32,639 nucleotides of DNA. It comes from a virus. Below the pieces are notes generated by a model. It was not told the DNA's origin. It did no database searches and was given only the letters and a program-made list of their open reading frames with translations. The position numbers and the translations under genes were made by a program. Each line of letters begins with the position of its first letter. The stretch's first letter is position 1. Below, piece by piece: positions 21,845 to 28,102 of the stretch. Location of the stretch: positions 1 to 32,639 of IMG/VR virus record IMGVR_UViG_3300042520_000494, one strand, 5' to 3'.

Positions 21845-22642
21845 TCACGTCTCGGCCTCCAGCATGAGGATTTCCATGTCAACGCTGATCGCGCCTGTTC
21901 CGTTGCTGACCTTTGCCAGCACGCCGATGTCGGTCAACTCTGGAAACTTGATCGGCATCTCAAAGTCCAAAGTGATGGTCTGAGTGACTTGAATGAACTC
22001 TTGCACCTTCATGACCGGCTTGTATGGCGCGGCTGCTTTCAAGATGCCTTCCCGCTTCAAGATCAGGATGTCAGATGTTGTGCTGCCAGATTGCTCTGGT
22101 GATATCCTGATGGACGCAAGCAAGCCAACGTGGTTGCGAGGCACGGTGATGCTTCCGATGCCTGTGGTGGATGAAGGGAAGCCATTGAGTTGTATCTGCG
22201 CCCAATCCTCGGTGCCTGCCGCATTCTCAATGGTGATGTTGCCAACGTGCGATCCTACCGACTGCGTGCCATAGGTTCCGCTTTCGTAGACCTCAGCGAG
22301 GTAAAGCCTGATGAAGCTATTGGTGGTTGCCGCTGACGCTGATGCGCCTGCTGTGGCGATGATCTCAGTGACTTCATCCCCGCTGGCGTTTAAGCCCCAC
22401 AGCTTCACAGACCGCGCACCAGAGCCGTTGGCTGTGTCTGCCGCGTTGCCGCCCGCCTTGATGCGAAGCTGCACCGCGTTGGCTGGCTGTGGCGTCCTAT
22501 AAAGCCCAAGGTCAGCAATCGGTACATATGTTGTTCCCACGGCCACGTTGCGCCCGAACTGATGATGCACATGGGCTTGGAACATATTTTCGCGTGAGAC
22601 GTGATAGGACCACGGCACGCTATTCTTTTGTCTGACTTCCAC
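21845..22642 (-). CDS. Putative virion structural protein, marine-phage type
   Basis: A 265-residue beta-rich protein. The segments HQFGRNVAVGTTYVPIADL, LRIKAGGNAADTANGSGAR, VKLWGLNASGDEVTEII and TTNSFIRLYLAEVYESGTYG match an uncharacterised family I recall from marine phage genomes, often near structural genes. Decoration, neck or fibre roles are possible. The likely start is GTG 22642, with GGGAG about 10 nt upstream; it overlaps the HNH gene by 23 nt. ATG 22585 (MFQAHVHHQF) is an alternative without a ribosome site. Confidence 0.75.
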   Translation of the reverse strand: MEVRQKNSVPWSYHVSRENMFQAHVHHQFGRNVAVGTTYVPIADLGLYRTPQPANAVQLRIKAGGNAADTANGSGARSVKLWGLNASGDEVTEIIATAGASASAATTNSFIRLYLAEVYESGTYGTQSVGSHVGNITIENAAGTEDWAQIQLNGFPSSTTGIGSITVPRNHVGLLASIRISPEQSGSTTSDILILKREGILKAAAPYKPVMKVQEFIQVTQTITLDFEMPIKFPELTDIGVLAKVSNGTGAISVDMEILMLEAET

Positions 22643-23003
22643 GACGCTTCACTCCCGGATGGTTATCATCGATGGGCCACCCATCGTTGCCTATTGTAAC
22701 ATCAAAGCCCCGGTTCTCAATCGACTGAATGATGCCGCTGTGATGCGCCCAGCAGACGCTTTGCAGGTTATCCAGATTGAAGAACAGATCGAGGTCGCCT
22801 TTGTGCGGCTTGATGTGGTGAACGACTGCTGAGTTTGGATGTGATACGCCGCGCCGCAGAATAACACCGCAGCCCTTGTGCTGGCATCGGTAGGCATCGC
22901 GGAACAGGGCCTGCTCACGCAGGATGCGCCATTGCTTCGTGGCATATAGCTTTCGATATTGGTTGGCTTCCTCAGATCGCCAGCGTTCTATCATCCTTGC
23001 CAT
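22620..23003 (-). CDS. HNH endonuclease
   Basis: A 127-residue HNH nuclease. Zinc ligands C40 and C45 (CQHKGC) and C84, H87 (CWAHH) frame the catalytic VVHHIKPHKGD motif (H62/H63) and FFNLDNLQSV. HNH proteins next to terminase genes assist DNA packaging in HK97-like phages, where they stimulate terminase nicking, so this is more likely a packaging cofactor than a homing enzyme. The start at 23003 overlaps nothing upstream and is preceded by GGTGA; an upstream in-frame extension is Arg/Ser-rich and spurious. Confidence 0.9.
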   Translation of the reverse strand: MARMIERWRSEEANQYRKLYATKQWRILREQALFRDAYRCQHKGCGVILRRGVSHPNSAVVHHIKPHKGDLDLFFNLDNLQSVCWAHHSGIIQSIENRGFDVTIGNDGWPIDDNHPGVKRRGSQTKE

Positions 23004-23007
23004 GATG

Positions 23008-23229
23008 TCACCGCTTGACCGCAAGGTAGGCGAATGTGCTGCCATATGCCCGCTTGCAGAACAGGAAGGCCAGCTTGTCCGTCTCGGCTCTGGCAGCCGC
23101 GTGGCGATGGATGCCGCCGCAGTGCTGGCCGATATGGTAAACGATGCGGTCACCCTTCTGTGCCTCGGCCAGCGCGGCGTACATGGCATCCGGCTTGGTG
23201 TCGCCCGTGATGTAGATGGTCTGGCTCAT
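23008..23229 (-). CDS. Small protein, unknown
   Basis: A 73-residue protein: MSQTIYITGDTKPDAMYAAL, then EAQKGDRIVYHIGQHCGG, ending YGSTFAYLAVKR. The strand-helix-strand pattern and the GDRIVYHIG segment are ones I recall in small phage proteins beside HNH genes, without known role. It ends 5 nt before the HNH start. The ribosome site (GGGGCG, about 9 nt upstream) is weak, and its ATG overlaps the end of an AT-rich open frame (ATGA). Confidence 0.72.
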   Translation of the reverse strand: MSQTIYITGDTKPDAMYAALAEAQKGDRIVYHIGQHCGGIHRHAAARAETDKLAFLFCKRAYGSTFAYLAVKR

Positions 23230-23504
23230 TCATGCGCCCCATATGATGTTTGCACATTACGCTGGAAGATACACATGCGTGATAACTTCCAAGCCATTGT
23301 CCTATAAGTCTTTTCTTTATATATTATATGTTTACACATATATATATACTTACTTATTTCAAGGAAATGACCCCTATAGGGATACATGATGGCCGTGATA
23401 TTATGACTTATGCAGGTGTAAACATTGCAATGTTTAAACTTGCCTTTTTCTCTAGCATTATCAATACCTTGCATGGTATCGGGCGTGCTTAACTTCATGT
23501 GTAA
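23226..23504 (-). CDS. Doubtful AT-rich open frame, possible 92-residue protein
   Basis: The frame starts at an ATG overlapping the stop of the DUF3987 gene (TGATG) and ends with a TGA overlapping the next ATG (ATGA). It is open for 92 codons in DNA far richer in A+T than its neighbours. The product is rich in Cys, Tyr, Ile and Lys (KFKHCNVYTCISHN, SKYIYMCKHIIYKEK) and resembles nothing known. No ribosome site is evident. Precise overlaps favour coding; the palindromes and base composition favour a regulatory island. I hold it as unresolved. Confidence 0.3.
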   Translation of the reverse strand, partial: LHMKLSTPDTMQGIDNAREKGKFKHCNVYTCISHNITAIMYPYRGHFLEISKYIYMCKHIIYKEKTYRTMAWKLSRMCIFQRNVQTSYGAHE

Positions 23505-23506
23505 CA
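23230..23506. promoter_or_regulatory. AT-rich island with palindromes and TGTTTACAC boxes
   Basis: This 277-nt stretch holds a perfect 18-bp palindrome (23419-23436), a 10-bp palindrome CCCTATAGGG (23372-23381), long TA-dinucleotide runs (around 23316-23348), and TGTTTACAC on both strands (plus 23329-23337, minus 23416-23424). A weak minus-strand promoter (TTGAAA at 23362-23357, TATGTG at 23340-23335, 16-nt spacing) could serve the 23229 gene. Operator, replication origin or foreign DNA are all possible. Confidence 0.55.
23419..23436. promoter_or_regulatory. 18-bp perfect palindrome, candidate operator
   Basis: TAAACATTGCAATGTTTA reads identically on both strands. Each arm carries a TAAACA block resembling the TTTACA/TGTTTA element of the phage's promoters, as expected if a dimeric HTH repressor binds it. 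Both HTH genes of the window are candidates. Confidence 0.6.
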
Positions 23507-25015
23507 TCACGCCACCACCCAGACATCTGGTATCTTGCCCTTCCAAGCCTTCTTTCCAGCCTCGCGGCGGATCATGCCTGCGCTCACCATCTTGTTCAGG
23601 ATCGGCTCAAGCGCCTCGGGCTTCATTCTCATGCGGTTTGCCAGCACTTTGGTTGATGCGCCCTTGTCTGGGTCGATGTAGTTGATGACCCGCGCTGCAA
23701 TGGCTTCTTCTGGTCTGTCCTTAGAGTTGTCATTGGCGAACACCAATTTGATCTTTGCATCAAGTTCTGCCCTGACGTAAGCGAAGGCCCAGCGCACATG
23801 GTCTGCCGTTCTCTGAGCGGTTGGGATAGCCAATATAAAGCTGATCTTGGCGACCAATTCATAAGCGCGACGGATCATCGCAACAGATGCTTCGCCTGTG
23901 TTCTCGCCCATCTCCTCTGCATAAGCGTGAAGCCACTTGGACACCTTGCGAAGCATCTCGCTTGCGTCTTCGTCTGTCTTGACGGGCTCACGATCACCAG
24001 AATATTCCACACGACCGCCACTGGCCATCAAGTCACAGTTGCCGCCGTTAAAAATCTGAGACAGCCGCATGGCTAGATTTTCAGGCATCGGGCGCTTGCG
24101 AAAGTTCTCTCGTTCTTCTGGGTTATTGTCCGTTTCGGTTACGATGATAGCACGGCCCACAAAGCCCTGCGTTGCCGTCTCACCATCCATGATCTGATCA
24201 AATGTGCCGGGGGTTGTGAAGCCAACCACTGAAAGAAACGGCCTTTCAAGACCCTGATCCACCATGTTCAGCATACGCTGTGCGCGGGCTATCAGATCGG
24301 CACGGCCATCATCTTCTGCTTTGGCCAGCATCCCGCCGAACATCTTGCGAAGTTCTCGCTTGATGTCGCCCTGCAAAAGCATTCGGCTATTGGCCTTTGA
24401 ATAGCCCGACATGATCGCGCCGAACACGCTTTCAAGATATGCCGCACCGCCGCGCTTCTGAGCATTACGGACCTTGATCAAAAAGATGCCGATCTCGTCT
24501 ATGATGTAATAGGCCGACTGATGTTCGATCAGGTTCCGCATGATCTCTTGCTCTGACTTAATGCCGCCTTGCAGCGCGTAATGCACGCCCGCCGCAATGT
24601 GCAGATCGGTCAGAGCCTGCATAACCGCCTCTTTGCCTGTGGCTGATGCCGCAACGCAGAAAGCCAGCATATTGGCTGTGACGCCATCCCGCAGGTCTTC
24701 GTGGCGAAGGCCGCCAATGTTGCCGATGGCAGAAATGGCAGATGCCACGGCCAAGCGGCGGCGGGGATAACGGCACTGGCTGTCGATCCAAGCGGCCACG
24801 TCACCCACAAAGCCGGGCGGGGTAAGCAGATCCAGCCCGTCAAGTGGAAATGGCGGGGGAAAGCGGTCGTTGCTTTCTGGTGCTTCTGGGACGGGCGGTG
24901 CAAAATCTTCCGCGCTGAACTCATCTTGAGAATAGGTCTGCGCTATCTGCGATGATTGCCCGAACTTGGCCCCGTTATAGCCAGATTCAAAGTCTGCAAA
25001 ATCGTCGGCACTCAT
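23507..25015 (-). CDS. DUF3987-type ATPase / primase-helicase-like protein
   Basis: A 502-residue protein. After an acidic, Pro-rich N-terminus, PPGFVGDVAAWIDSQCRYPRR leads into a P-loop domain: a Walker A variant (ASATGKEAV, K128 followed by E129 instead of Ser/Thr) and a Walker B segment YYIIDEIGIFL. Residues 265-320 (SVVGFTTPGTFDQIM, GFVGRAIIV) fit the DUF3987 core, and the C-terminal 60 residues form a winged helix (KVLANRMRMKPEALEPIL). It probably works at the phage replication fork. No separate replicative helicase or primase is seen. It overlaps the upstream gene by 4 nt. Confidence 0.8.
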   Translation of the reverse strand: MSADDFADFESGYNGAKFGQSSQIAQTYSQDEFSAEDFAPPVPEAPESNDRFPPPFPLDGLDLLTPPGFVGDVAAWIDSQCRYPRRRLAVASAISAIGNIGGLRHEDLRDGVTANMLAFCVAASATGKEAVMQALTDLHIAAGVHYALQGGIKSEQEIMRNLIEHQSAYYIIDEIGIFLIKVRNAQKRGGAAYLESVFGAIMSGYSKANSRMLLQGDIKRELRKMFGGMLAKAEDDGRADLIARAQRMLNMVDQGLERPFLSVVGFTTPGTFDQIMDGETATQGFVGRAIIVTETDNNPEERENFRKRPMPENLAMRLSQIFNGGNCDLMASGGRVEYSGDREPVKTDEDASEMLRKVSKWLHAYAEEMGENTGEASVAMIRRAYELVAKISFILAIPTAQRTADHVRWAFAYVRAELDAKIKLVFANDNSKDRPEEAIAARVINYIDPDKGASTKVLANRMRMKPEALEPILNKMVSAGMIRREAGKKAWKGKIPDVWVVA

Positions 25016-25422
25016 TTCTTACCTTCCATTTGATCTATAGCCCACTTTGCAAAGGCCGATTGTTCGCTGGGCGACATGCGCCGCCAAAGCGCACCAACAA
25101 GACGCTTGATCTGCCGCGAAGCGAATAAAGCATGACCACCGCTCATACCGCCAAGCCGATCGACAGCGGCAAGAGCATAGCACTCAAGTTCTGACGGGTT
25201 GGCAGTCTCGGCCCAGAACCTTGCATCTTCACGGGCTGTGCCGTCGATCAGTGGCAAGAGCGGCAAGCCGGCCGACCGAATGTTAAGCCAATCATAAGCT
25301 GCCCATGCAACAGCCTCGGGGTCATGCTCGGCCAGCGTGTCAAGATAGACGACCGCCTGAGAGACAATATGCGCTGGGCGCACAGGTCTAACTGGTGCCG
25401 GAAAATCAGGATCGTGGGTCAT
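25012..25422 (-). CDS. Unknown protein between HTH regulator and DUF3987 ATPase
   Basis: A 136-residue, largely helical protein. It starts MTHDPDFPAPVRPVRPAHIV, contains WAAYDWLNIRSAGLPLLPL and ETANPSELECYALAAVDRL, and ends SAFAKWAIDQMEGKK. Trp residues are conspicuous. No family is recognised. Four-nt overlaps on both sides place it in one transcript with the HTH gene and the ATPase, so an accessory replication role (loader or adaptor) is plausible but unproven. Confidence 0.75.
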   Translation of the reverse strand: MTHDPDFPAPVRPVRPAHIVSQAVVYLDTLAEHDPEAVAWAAYDWLNIRSAGLPLLPLIDGTAREDARFWAETANPSELECYALAAVDRLGGMSGGHALFASRQIKRLVGALWRRMSPSEQSAFAKWAIDQMEGKK

Positions 25423-25595
25423 TCTTCACGCGGCGAAAGATAAATGGACAGAGCCTCTATCGTCCTCAGTGTCGGGTTGGTGTTCTTGCCATCGCGGATC
25501 GCAGAAAGAGTGTTGCGACTGATCAAGGTCGAACTTGACACAATATCTAGTCTGCGGTCGGCCAGAAGGCGCTTTATCTCGTCTAGTGTAAGCAT
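25419..25595 (-). CDS. Small HTH regulator
   Basis: A 58-residue protein, MLTLDEIKRLLADRRLDIV..., with a Cro/CI-type helix-turn-helix (STLISRNTLSAIRDGKNTN, then TLRTIEALSIYL). It is little more than the DNA-binding domain, as in Cro-like proteins. The start at 25595 has GGGAG about 8 nt upstream; a longer reading would pass through the promoter. It is transcribed from the overlapping divergent promoter at 25627-25657 and probably represses it, controlling the recombination operon and its own operon. Confidence 0.85.
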   Translation of the reverse strand: MLTLDEIKRLLADRRLDIVSSSTLISRNTLSAIRDGKNTNPTLRTIEALSIYLSPREE

Positions 25596-25626
25596 TTCAA
25601 ACTCCCATGCGCTAAACACAAAAGCC

Positions 25627-25655
25627 ACTTTACTTCCCATTTTGCACATTGTAAA
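25627..25655 (-). promoter_or_regulatory. Minus-strand promoter for the HTH/DUF3987 operon
   Basis: TTTACA (25655-25650), 17 nt, TAAAGT (25632-25627), reading toward the HTH gene. It occupies the same DNA as the plus-strand promoter because of an inverted repeat (ACTTTAC, 17 nt, GTAAAGT). Confidence 0.7.
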
Positions 25656-25657
25656 GT
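25629..25657 (+). promoter_or_regulatory. Plus-strand promoter for the recombination operon
   Basis: TTTACT (25629-25634), 17 nt, TAAAGT (25652-25657), reading toward the Sak4-like gene. Each -35 box overlaps the other promoter's -10 box, so only one polymerase can sit here at a time. Transcription would start near 25664. Confidence 0.65.
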
Positions 25658-25693
25658 TGCGATGTCGGGTTGAGGCCTATACCGACTAGGCGC

Positions 25694-25706
25694 GGGGGAA
25701 GCCCCC
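25694..25706 (+). promoter_or_regulatory. G/C hairpin in the Sak4-like gene leader
   Basis: Five G pair with five C around AAG, 12 nt before the AGGGA ribosome site. It may insulate or regulate translation; it has no U tract. Confidence 0.5.
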
Positions 25707-25726
25707 AAACATGAAAGGGACGATCC

Positions 25727-26518
25727 ATGTCAATCATGGACTTAGCACGCAAGCCGATTGATCGGCCTGTCATTGTGACAGTTTGCGGCGATGCTGGGCG
25801 AGGCAAGACAAGCCTTGCAGCGGCATTTCCGAAGCCGATCTTCATTCGTGCAGAAGATGGGATGCAAGCCATCCCGGCAGACAAACGCCCAGATGCGTTT
25901 CCACTTTTGCAAAGTGCATCGCAGCTTTGGGAGCAAATCACGGCTGTGATCCACGAGCCGCACGACTACCAAACGCTGGTGATCGACAGCGTGACCGCTT
26001 TGGAGCGGCTTTTTGTGGCAGATGTTCTGGCACAAGATCCAAAGGCCAAGAGCATTAACCAAGCCCTTGGCGGATACGGCGCTGGAACCGCTGCGGTGTC
26101 GGCTATGCACCAGCGAGTTCGCAAAGGTGCTGGGCTGGCAAATGAAAAACGCGGGATGCACGTTGTCTTTGTAGCACACGCCGATGTCGAAACGCTAAAG
26201 CTGCCAGACGTTGACGACTACATGCGCTGGACCCTGCGCCTGCCGCCGAAATCACAGCCGCCTTACACAGACGACGTTGATGTTGTCGGCTTCTTGCGGC
26301 TTGTGACCTACACCAAGGGCGAAGATGGCGACCGCAAGAAGGCCATCAGCACGGGCGATCTGGAAATGGTTTGCCATGCCACGGCGGCCAACGTGTCGAA
26401 GAACCGCTACGGCATCACAGAGCCTCTGGATTACCACCTTGGGGAAAACCCGCTGGCAAAAGTCATCCCGTCGCTTGGCGGGGCAAAATCTAACACCAAC
26501 GAAGAAGGAGCCGAATGA
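25727..26518 (+). CDS. Sak4-like RecA-fold ATPase, phage recombinase
   Basis: A 263-residue P-loop protein. Walker A (CGDAGRGKTSLA, residues 20-31), the IRAEDGMQAIP strand and Walker B (TLVIDSV, D87) fit the AAA_24/Sak4 single-strand annealing ATPases of phages, as does HVVFVAHADVETLKL. It pairs naturally with the SSB-like and YqaJ exonuclease genes that follow: annealase, SSB and exonuclease form a recombination set. AGGGA about 8 nt upstream supports the ATG. Its stop overlaps the next start (ATGATG region). Confidence 0.88.
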   Translation: MSIMDLARKPIDRPVIVTVCGDAGRGKTSLAAAFPKPIFIRAEDGMQAIPADKRPDAFPLLQSASQLWEQITAVIHEPHDYQTLVIDSVTALERLFVADVLAQDPKAKSINQALGGYGAGTAAVSAMHQRVRKGAGLANEKRGMHVVFVAHADVETLKLPDVDDYMRWTLRLPPKSQPPYTDDVDVVGFLRLVTYTKGEDGDRKKAISTGDLEMVCHATAANVSKNRYGITEPLDYHLGENPLAKVIPSLGGAKSNTNEEGAE

Positions 26519-27141
26519 TGGGCTTTTGGGATCTGAGCGACGGCGAGACAGCCGCAAATACTGGCACCGAATATGAGGTGCCTTCTGGCAATATTGAACC
26601 GATACCGGCAGGATCGTCAGTGCTGGCTATGATTGACGAATGCAAGTGGGAGATGAAGCCCACTGGCGAGGAGTTTATCTCGGCACGCTGGACAGTTCTT
26701 GCGCCGGAGGAATACAAAAACCGCAAGGTGTTTCACAAGCTGTGGGTCTTGGATATGGACCCCAGCGCCAAGGACGAAGCGTCTGGCATCAAGAAGCGCG
26801 ACAAAGCCCGCAAGATGCTGGCAGCCATCGACGCCAACGCAGGAGGCAAGCTGACCGCAAAGCCGGGACGCCCGACCAACGACGATCTTTTGAGCCTGAC
26901 CAACAAGCCGATGGTCGCAAGCATGATGATTTGGTCAATGCCAGACACGCGTAACGGCGGCATGATGCACGGCAACTGGGTATCTGCGGTGGCTTCCAAA
27001 GGCTCCAAAGATATCCACGTTGCAGAAGCAAAGCCGCTGCCATCTGGTGGCCCGGCAGCTTCTGGTTCGCGTGATGACTTTGGTTCCAAGCCGGGTGCCG
27101 GCTATCGCGCCTCGGCGACGGACGACGAAATCCCGTTCTAA
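26515..27141 (+). CDS. Single-stranded DNA-binding protein-like (DUF669-type)
   Basis: A 208-residue protein. Residues 20-150 form a beta-rich OB-like body (SVLAMIDECKWEMKPTGEEF, then YKNRKVFHKLWVLD) as in DUF669 phage proteins, followed by a Gly/Ser-rich disordered linker and the acidic tip DDEIPF. That tip is the hallmark of bacterial-type SSBs, used to recruit partners. It likely coats ssDNA and cooperates with the upstream Sak4-like protein. AAGGAG precedes the ATG by about 5 nt; an adjacent ATG at 26518 is an alternative. Confidence 0.85.
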   Translation: MMGFWDLSDGETAANTGTEYEVPSGNIEPIPAGSSVLAMIDECKWEMKPTGEEFISARWTVLAPEEYKNRKVFHKLWVLDMDPSAKDEASGIKKRDKARKMLAAIDANAGGKLTAKPGRPTNDDLLSLTNKPMVASMMIWSMPDTRNGGMMHGNWVSAVASKGSKDIHVAEAKPLPSGGPAASGSRDDFGSKPGAGYRASATDDEIPF

Positions 27142-27151
27142 GAAATGGGAC

Positions 27152-27209
27152 GCCCAGCCCGTCAAGGTTGGAGCCGAATAGACCTGAGCAGTCAGGCGGC
27201 GGGCTGGGC
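27152..27209 (+). promoter_or_regulatory. Structured intercistronic RNA element
   Basis: GCCCAGCCCG (27152-27161) pairs with CGGGCTGGGC (27200-27209) over 10 bp, extendable with a G-U and a C-G pair. Inside lies a second hairpin, CCTGA (27183-27187) with TCAGG (27192-27196) and a GCAG loop. It lies in the 97-nt gap between the SSB-like and exonuclease genes. The loop also contains a copy of the ribosome-site motif GGAGCCGAAT found before the SSB-like gene. No U tract follows. Confidence 0.6.
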
Positions 27210-27238
27210 AAACAAACATTAACCGATTGGAGCCGGGA

Positions 27239-28102
27239 ATGGAACAACGCACGAAAGAATGGTTTGAGGCACGCGCAGGCCGCATCACAGCATCAAGCGT
27301 GGGCGCGATCTTGGGTCATGCGCCCTACGCCACACGCGACGATGTAATGCGCCGAATGGTGCGTGAGTATCATGGTGCGCCCACTGAGTTCGAAGGCAAT
27401 ATTGCCACCGAATATGGCACGCGCAACGAGGCTGGGGCGCTGACAGAATACATTATGGAGACAGGAAACGCTGTAGAGCAGGTCGGCTTTATCAATCTTG
27501 AGCATTGGGCTGGGTGCAGCCCAGATGGCCTAATTGGCGAAGATGGCGGGCTTGAGATCAAATGCCCGTTTGGCTTGCGAAAAGATGTTGCGCCATCATT
27601 CAAGCCGCTAAAGGAACAGCCGCATTACTACGATCAGGTGCAGTTCTCGCTTTGGGTAACTGGTCGGCAGTGGTGGCATTTCTACCAATGGTCGCCAAAC
27701 GGCACGATGCTGGAAGTGGTTAGGGTTAACGAATTGTGGCAGGCTTTCTCTTTGCCAACATTGCGTCAGTTTCACGCAGAATACGTTGACGAGCGCAAGA
27801 TGCCTGATATCCATCTTGAGCCAAAGCGCCCGATCATCGACACGCCAGAAGCACATCGCATTATGGCCGAATATGACCAGATTTGCGATGCACTGGATCG
27901 GGCCGAAGAACGCAAGAAAGAACTGCTGGCCGACATGGTGAAAATCGCTGGCGAGAAAAACGTAGTTTTCGCTGGGCGCAAGCTGACCAAGACAGAAAAG
28001 GCTGGCGCTATAGCTTATGGCAAGGCTGTAAAGGCTCTAATGCCAGATGCCGATCTTGAGCCTTATCGCGGCAAACCTTCAAGCTATTGGGGGGTCAAAT
28101 GA
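27239..28102 (+). CDS. YqaJ-like / lambda-exonuclease family recombination nuclease
   Basis: A 287-residue nuclease. MEQRTKEWFEARAGRITASS and VGAILGHAPY are the family signature at the N-terminus. The metal site is WAGCSPDGLIG (D96) and GGLEIKCP (E106, K108), the PD-(D/E)XK core. C-terminal helices (DQICDALDRAEERKKELL) complete the fold. It degrades one DNA strand to expose ssDNA for the Sak4-like annealase. GGAG about 7 nt upstream fixes the ATG at 27239. The stop overlaps the helicase start. Confidence 0.93.
   Translation: MEQRTKEWFEARAGRITASSVGAILGHAPYATRDDVMRRMVREYHGAPTEFEGNIATEYGTRNEAGALTEYIMETGNAVEQVGFINLEHWAGCSPDGLIGEDGGLEIKCPFGLRKDVAPSFKPLKEQPHYYDQVQFSLWVTGRQWWHFYQWSPNGTMLEVVRVNELWQAFSLPTLRQFHAEYVDERKMPDIHLEPKRPIIDTPEAHRIMAEYDQICDALDRAEERKKELLADMVKIAGEKNVVFAGRKLTKTEKAGAIAYGKAVKALMPDADLEPYRGKPSSYWGVK

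Noticed and set aside
22620-23003. HNH gene as a homing endonuclease insertion
   Set aside because: It is short, coupled to neighbours and beside packaging genes, which fits the terminase-associated HNH role better; no split gene or intron is seen.
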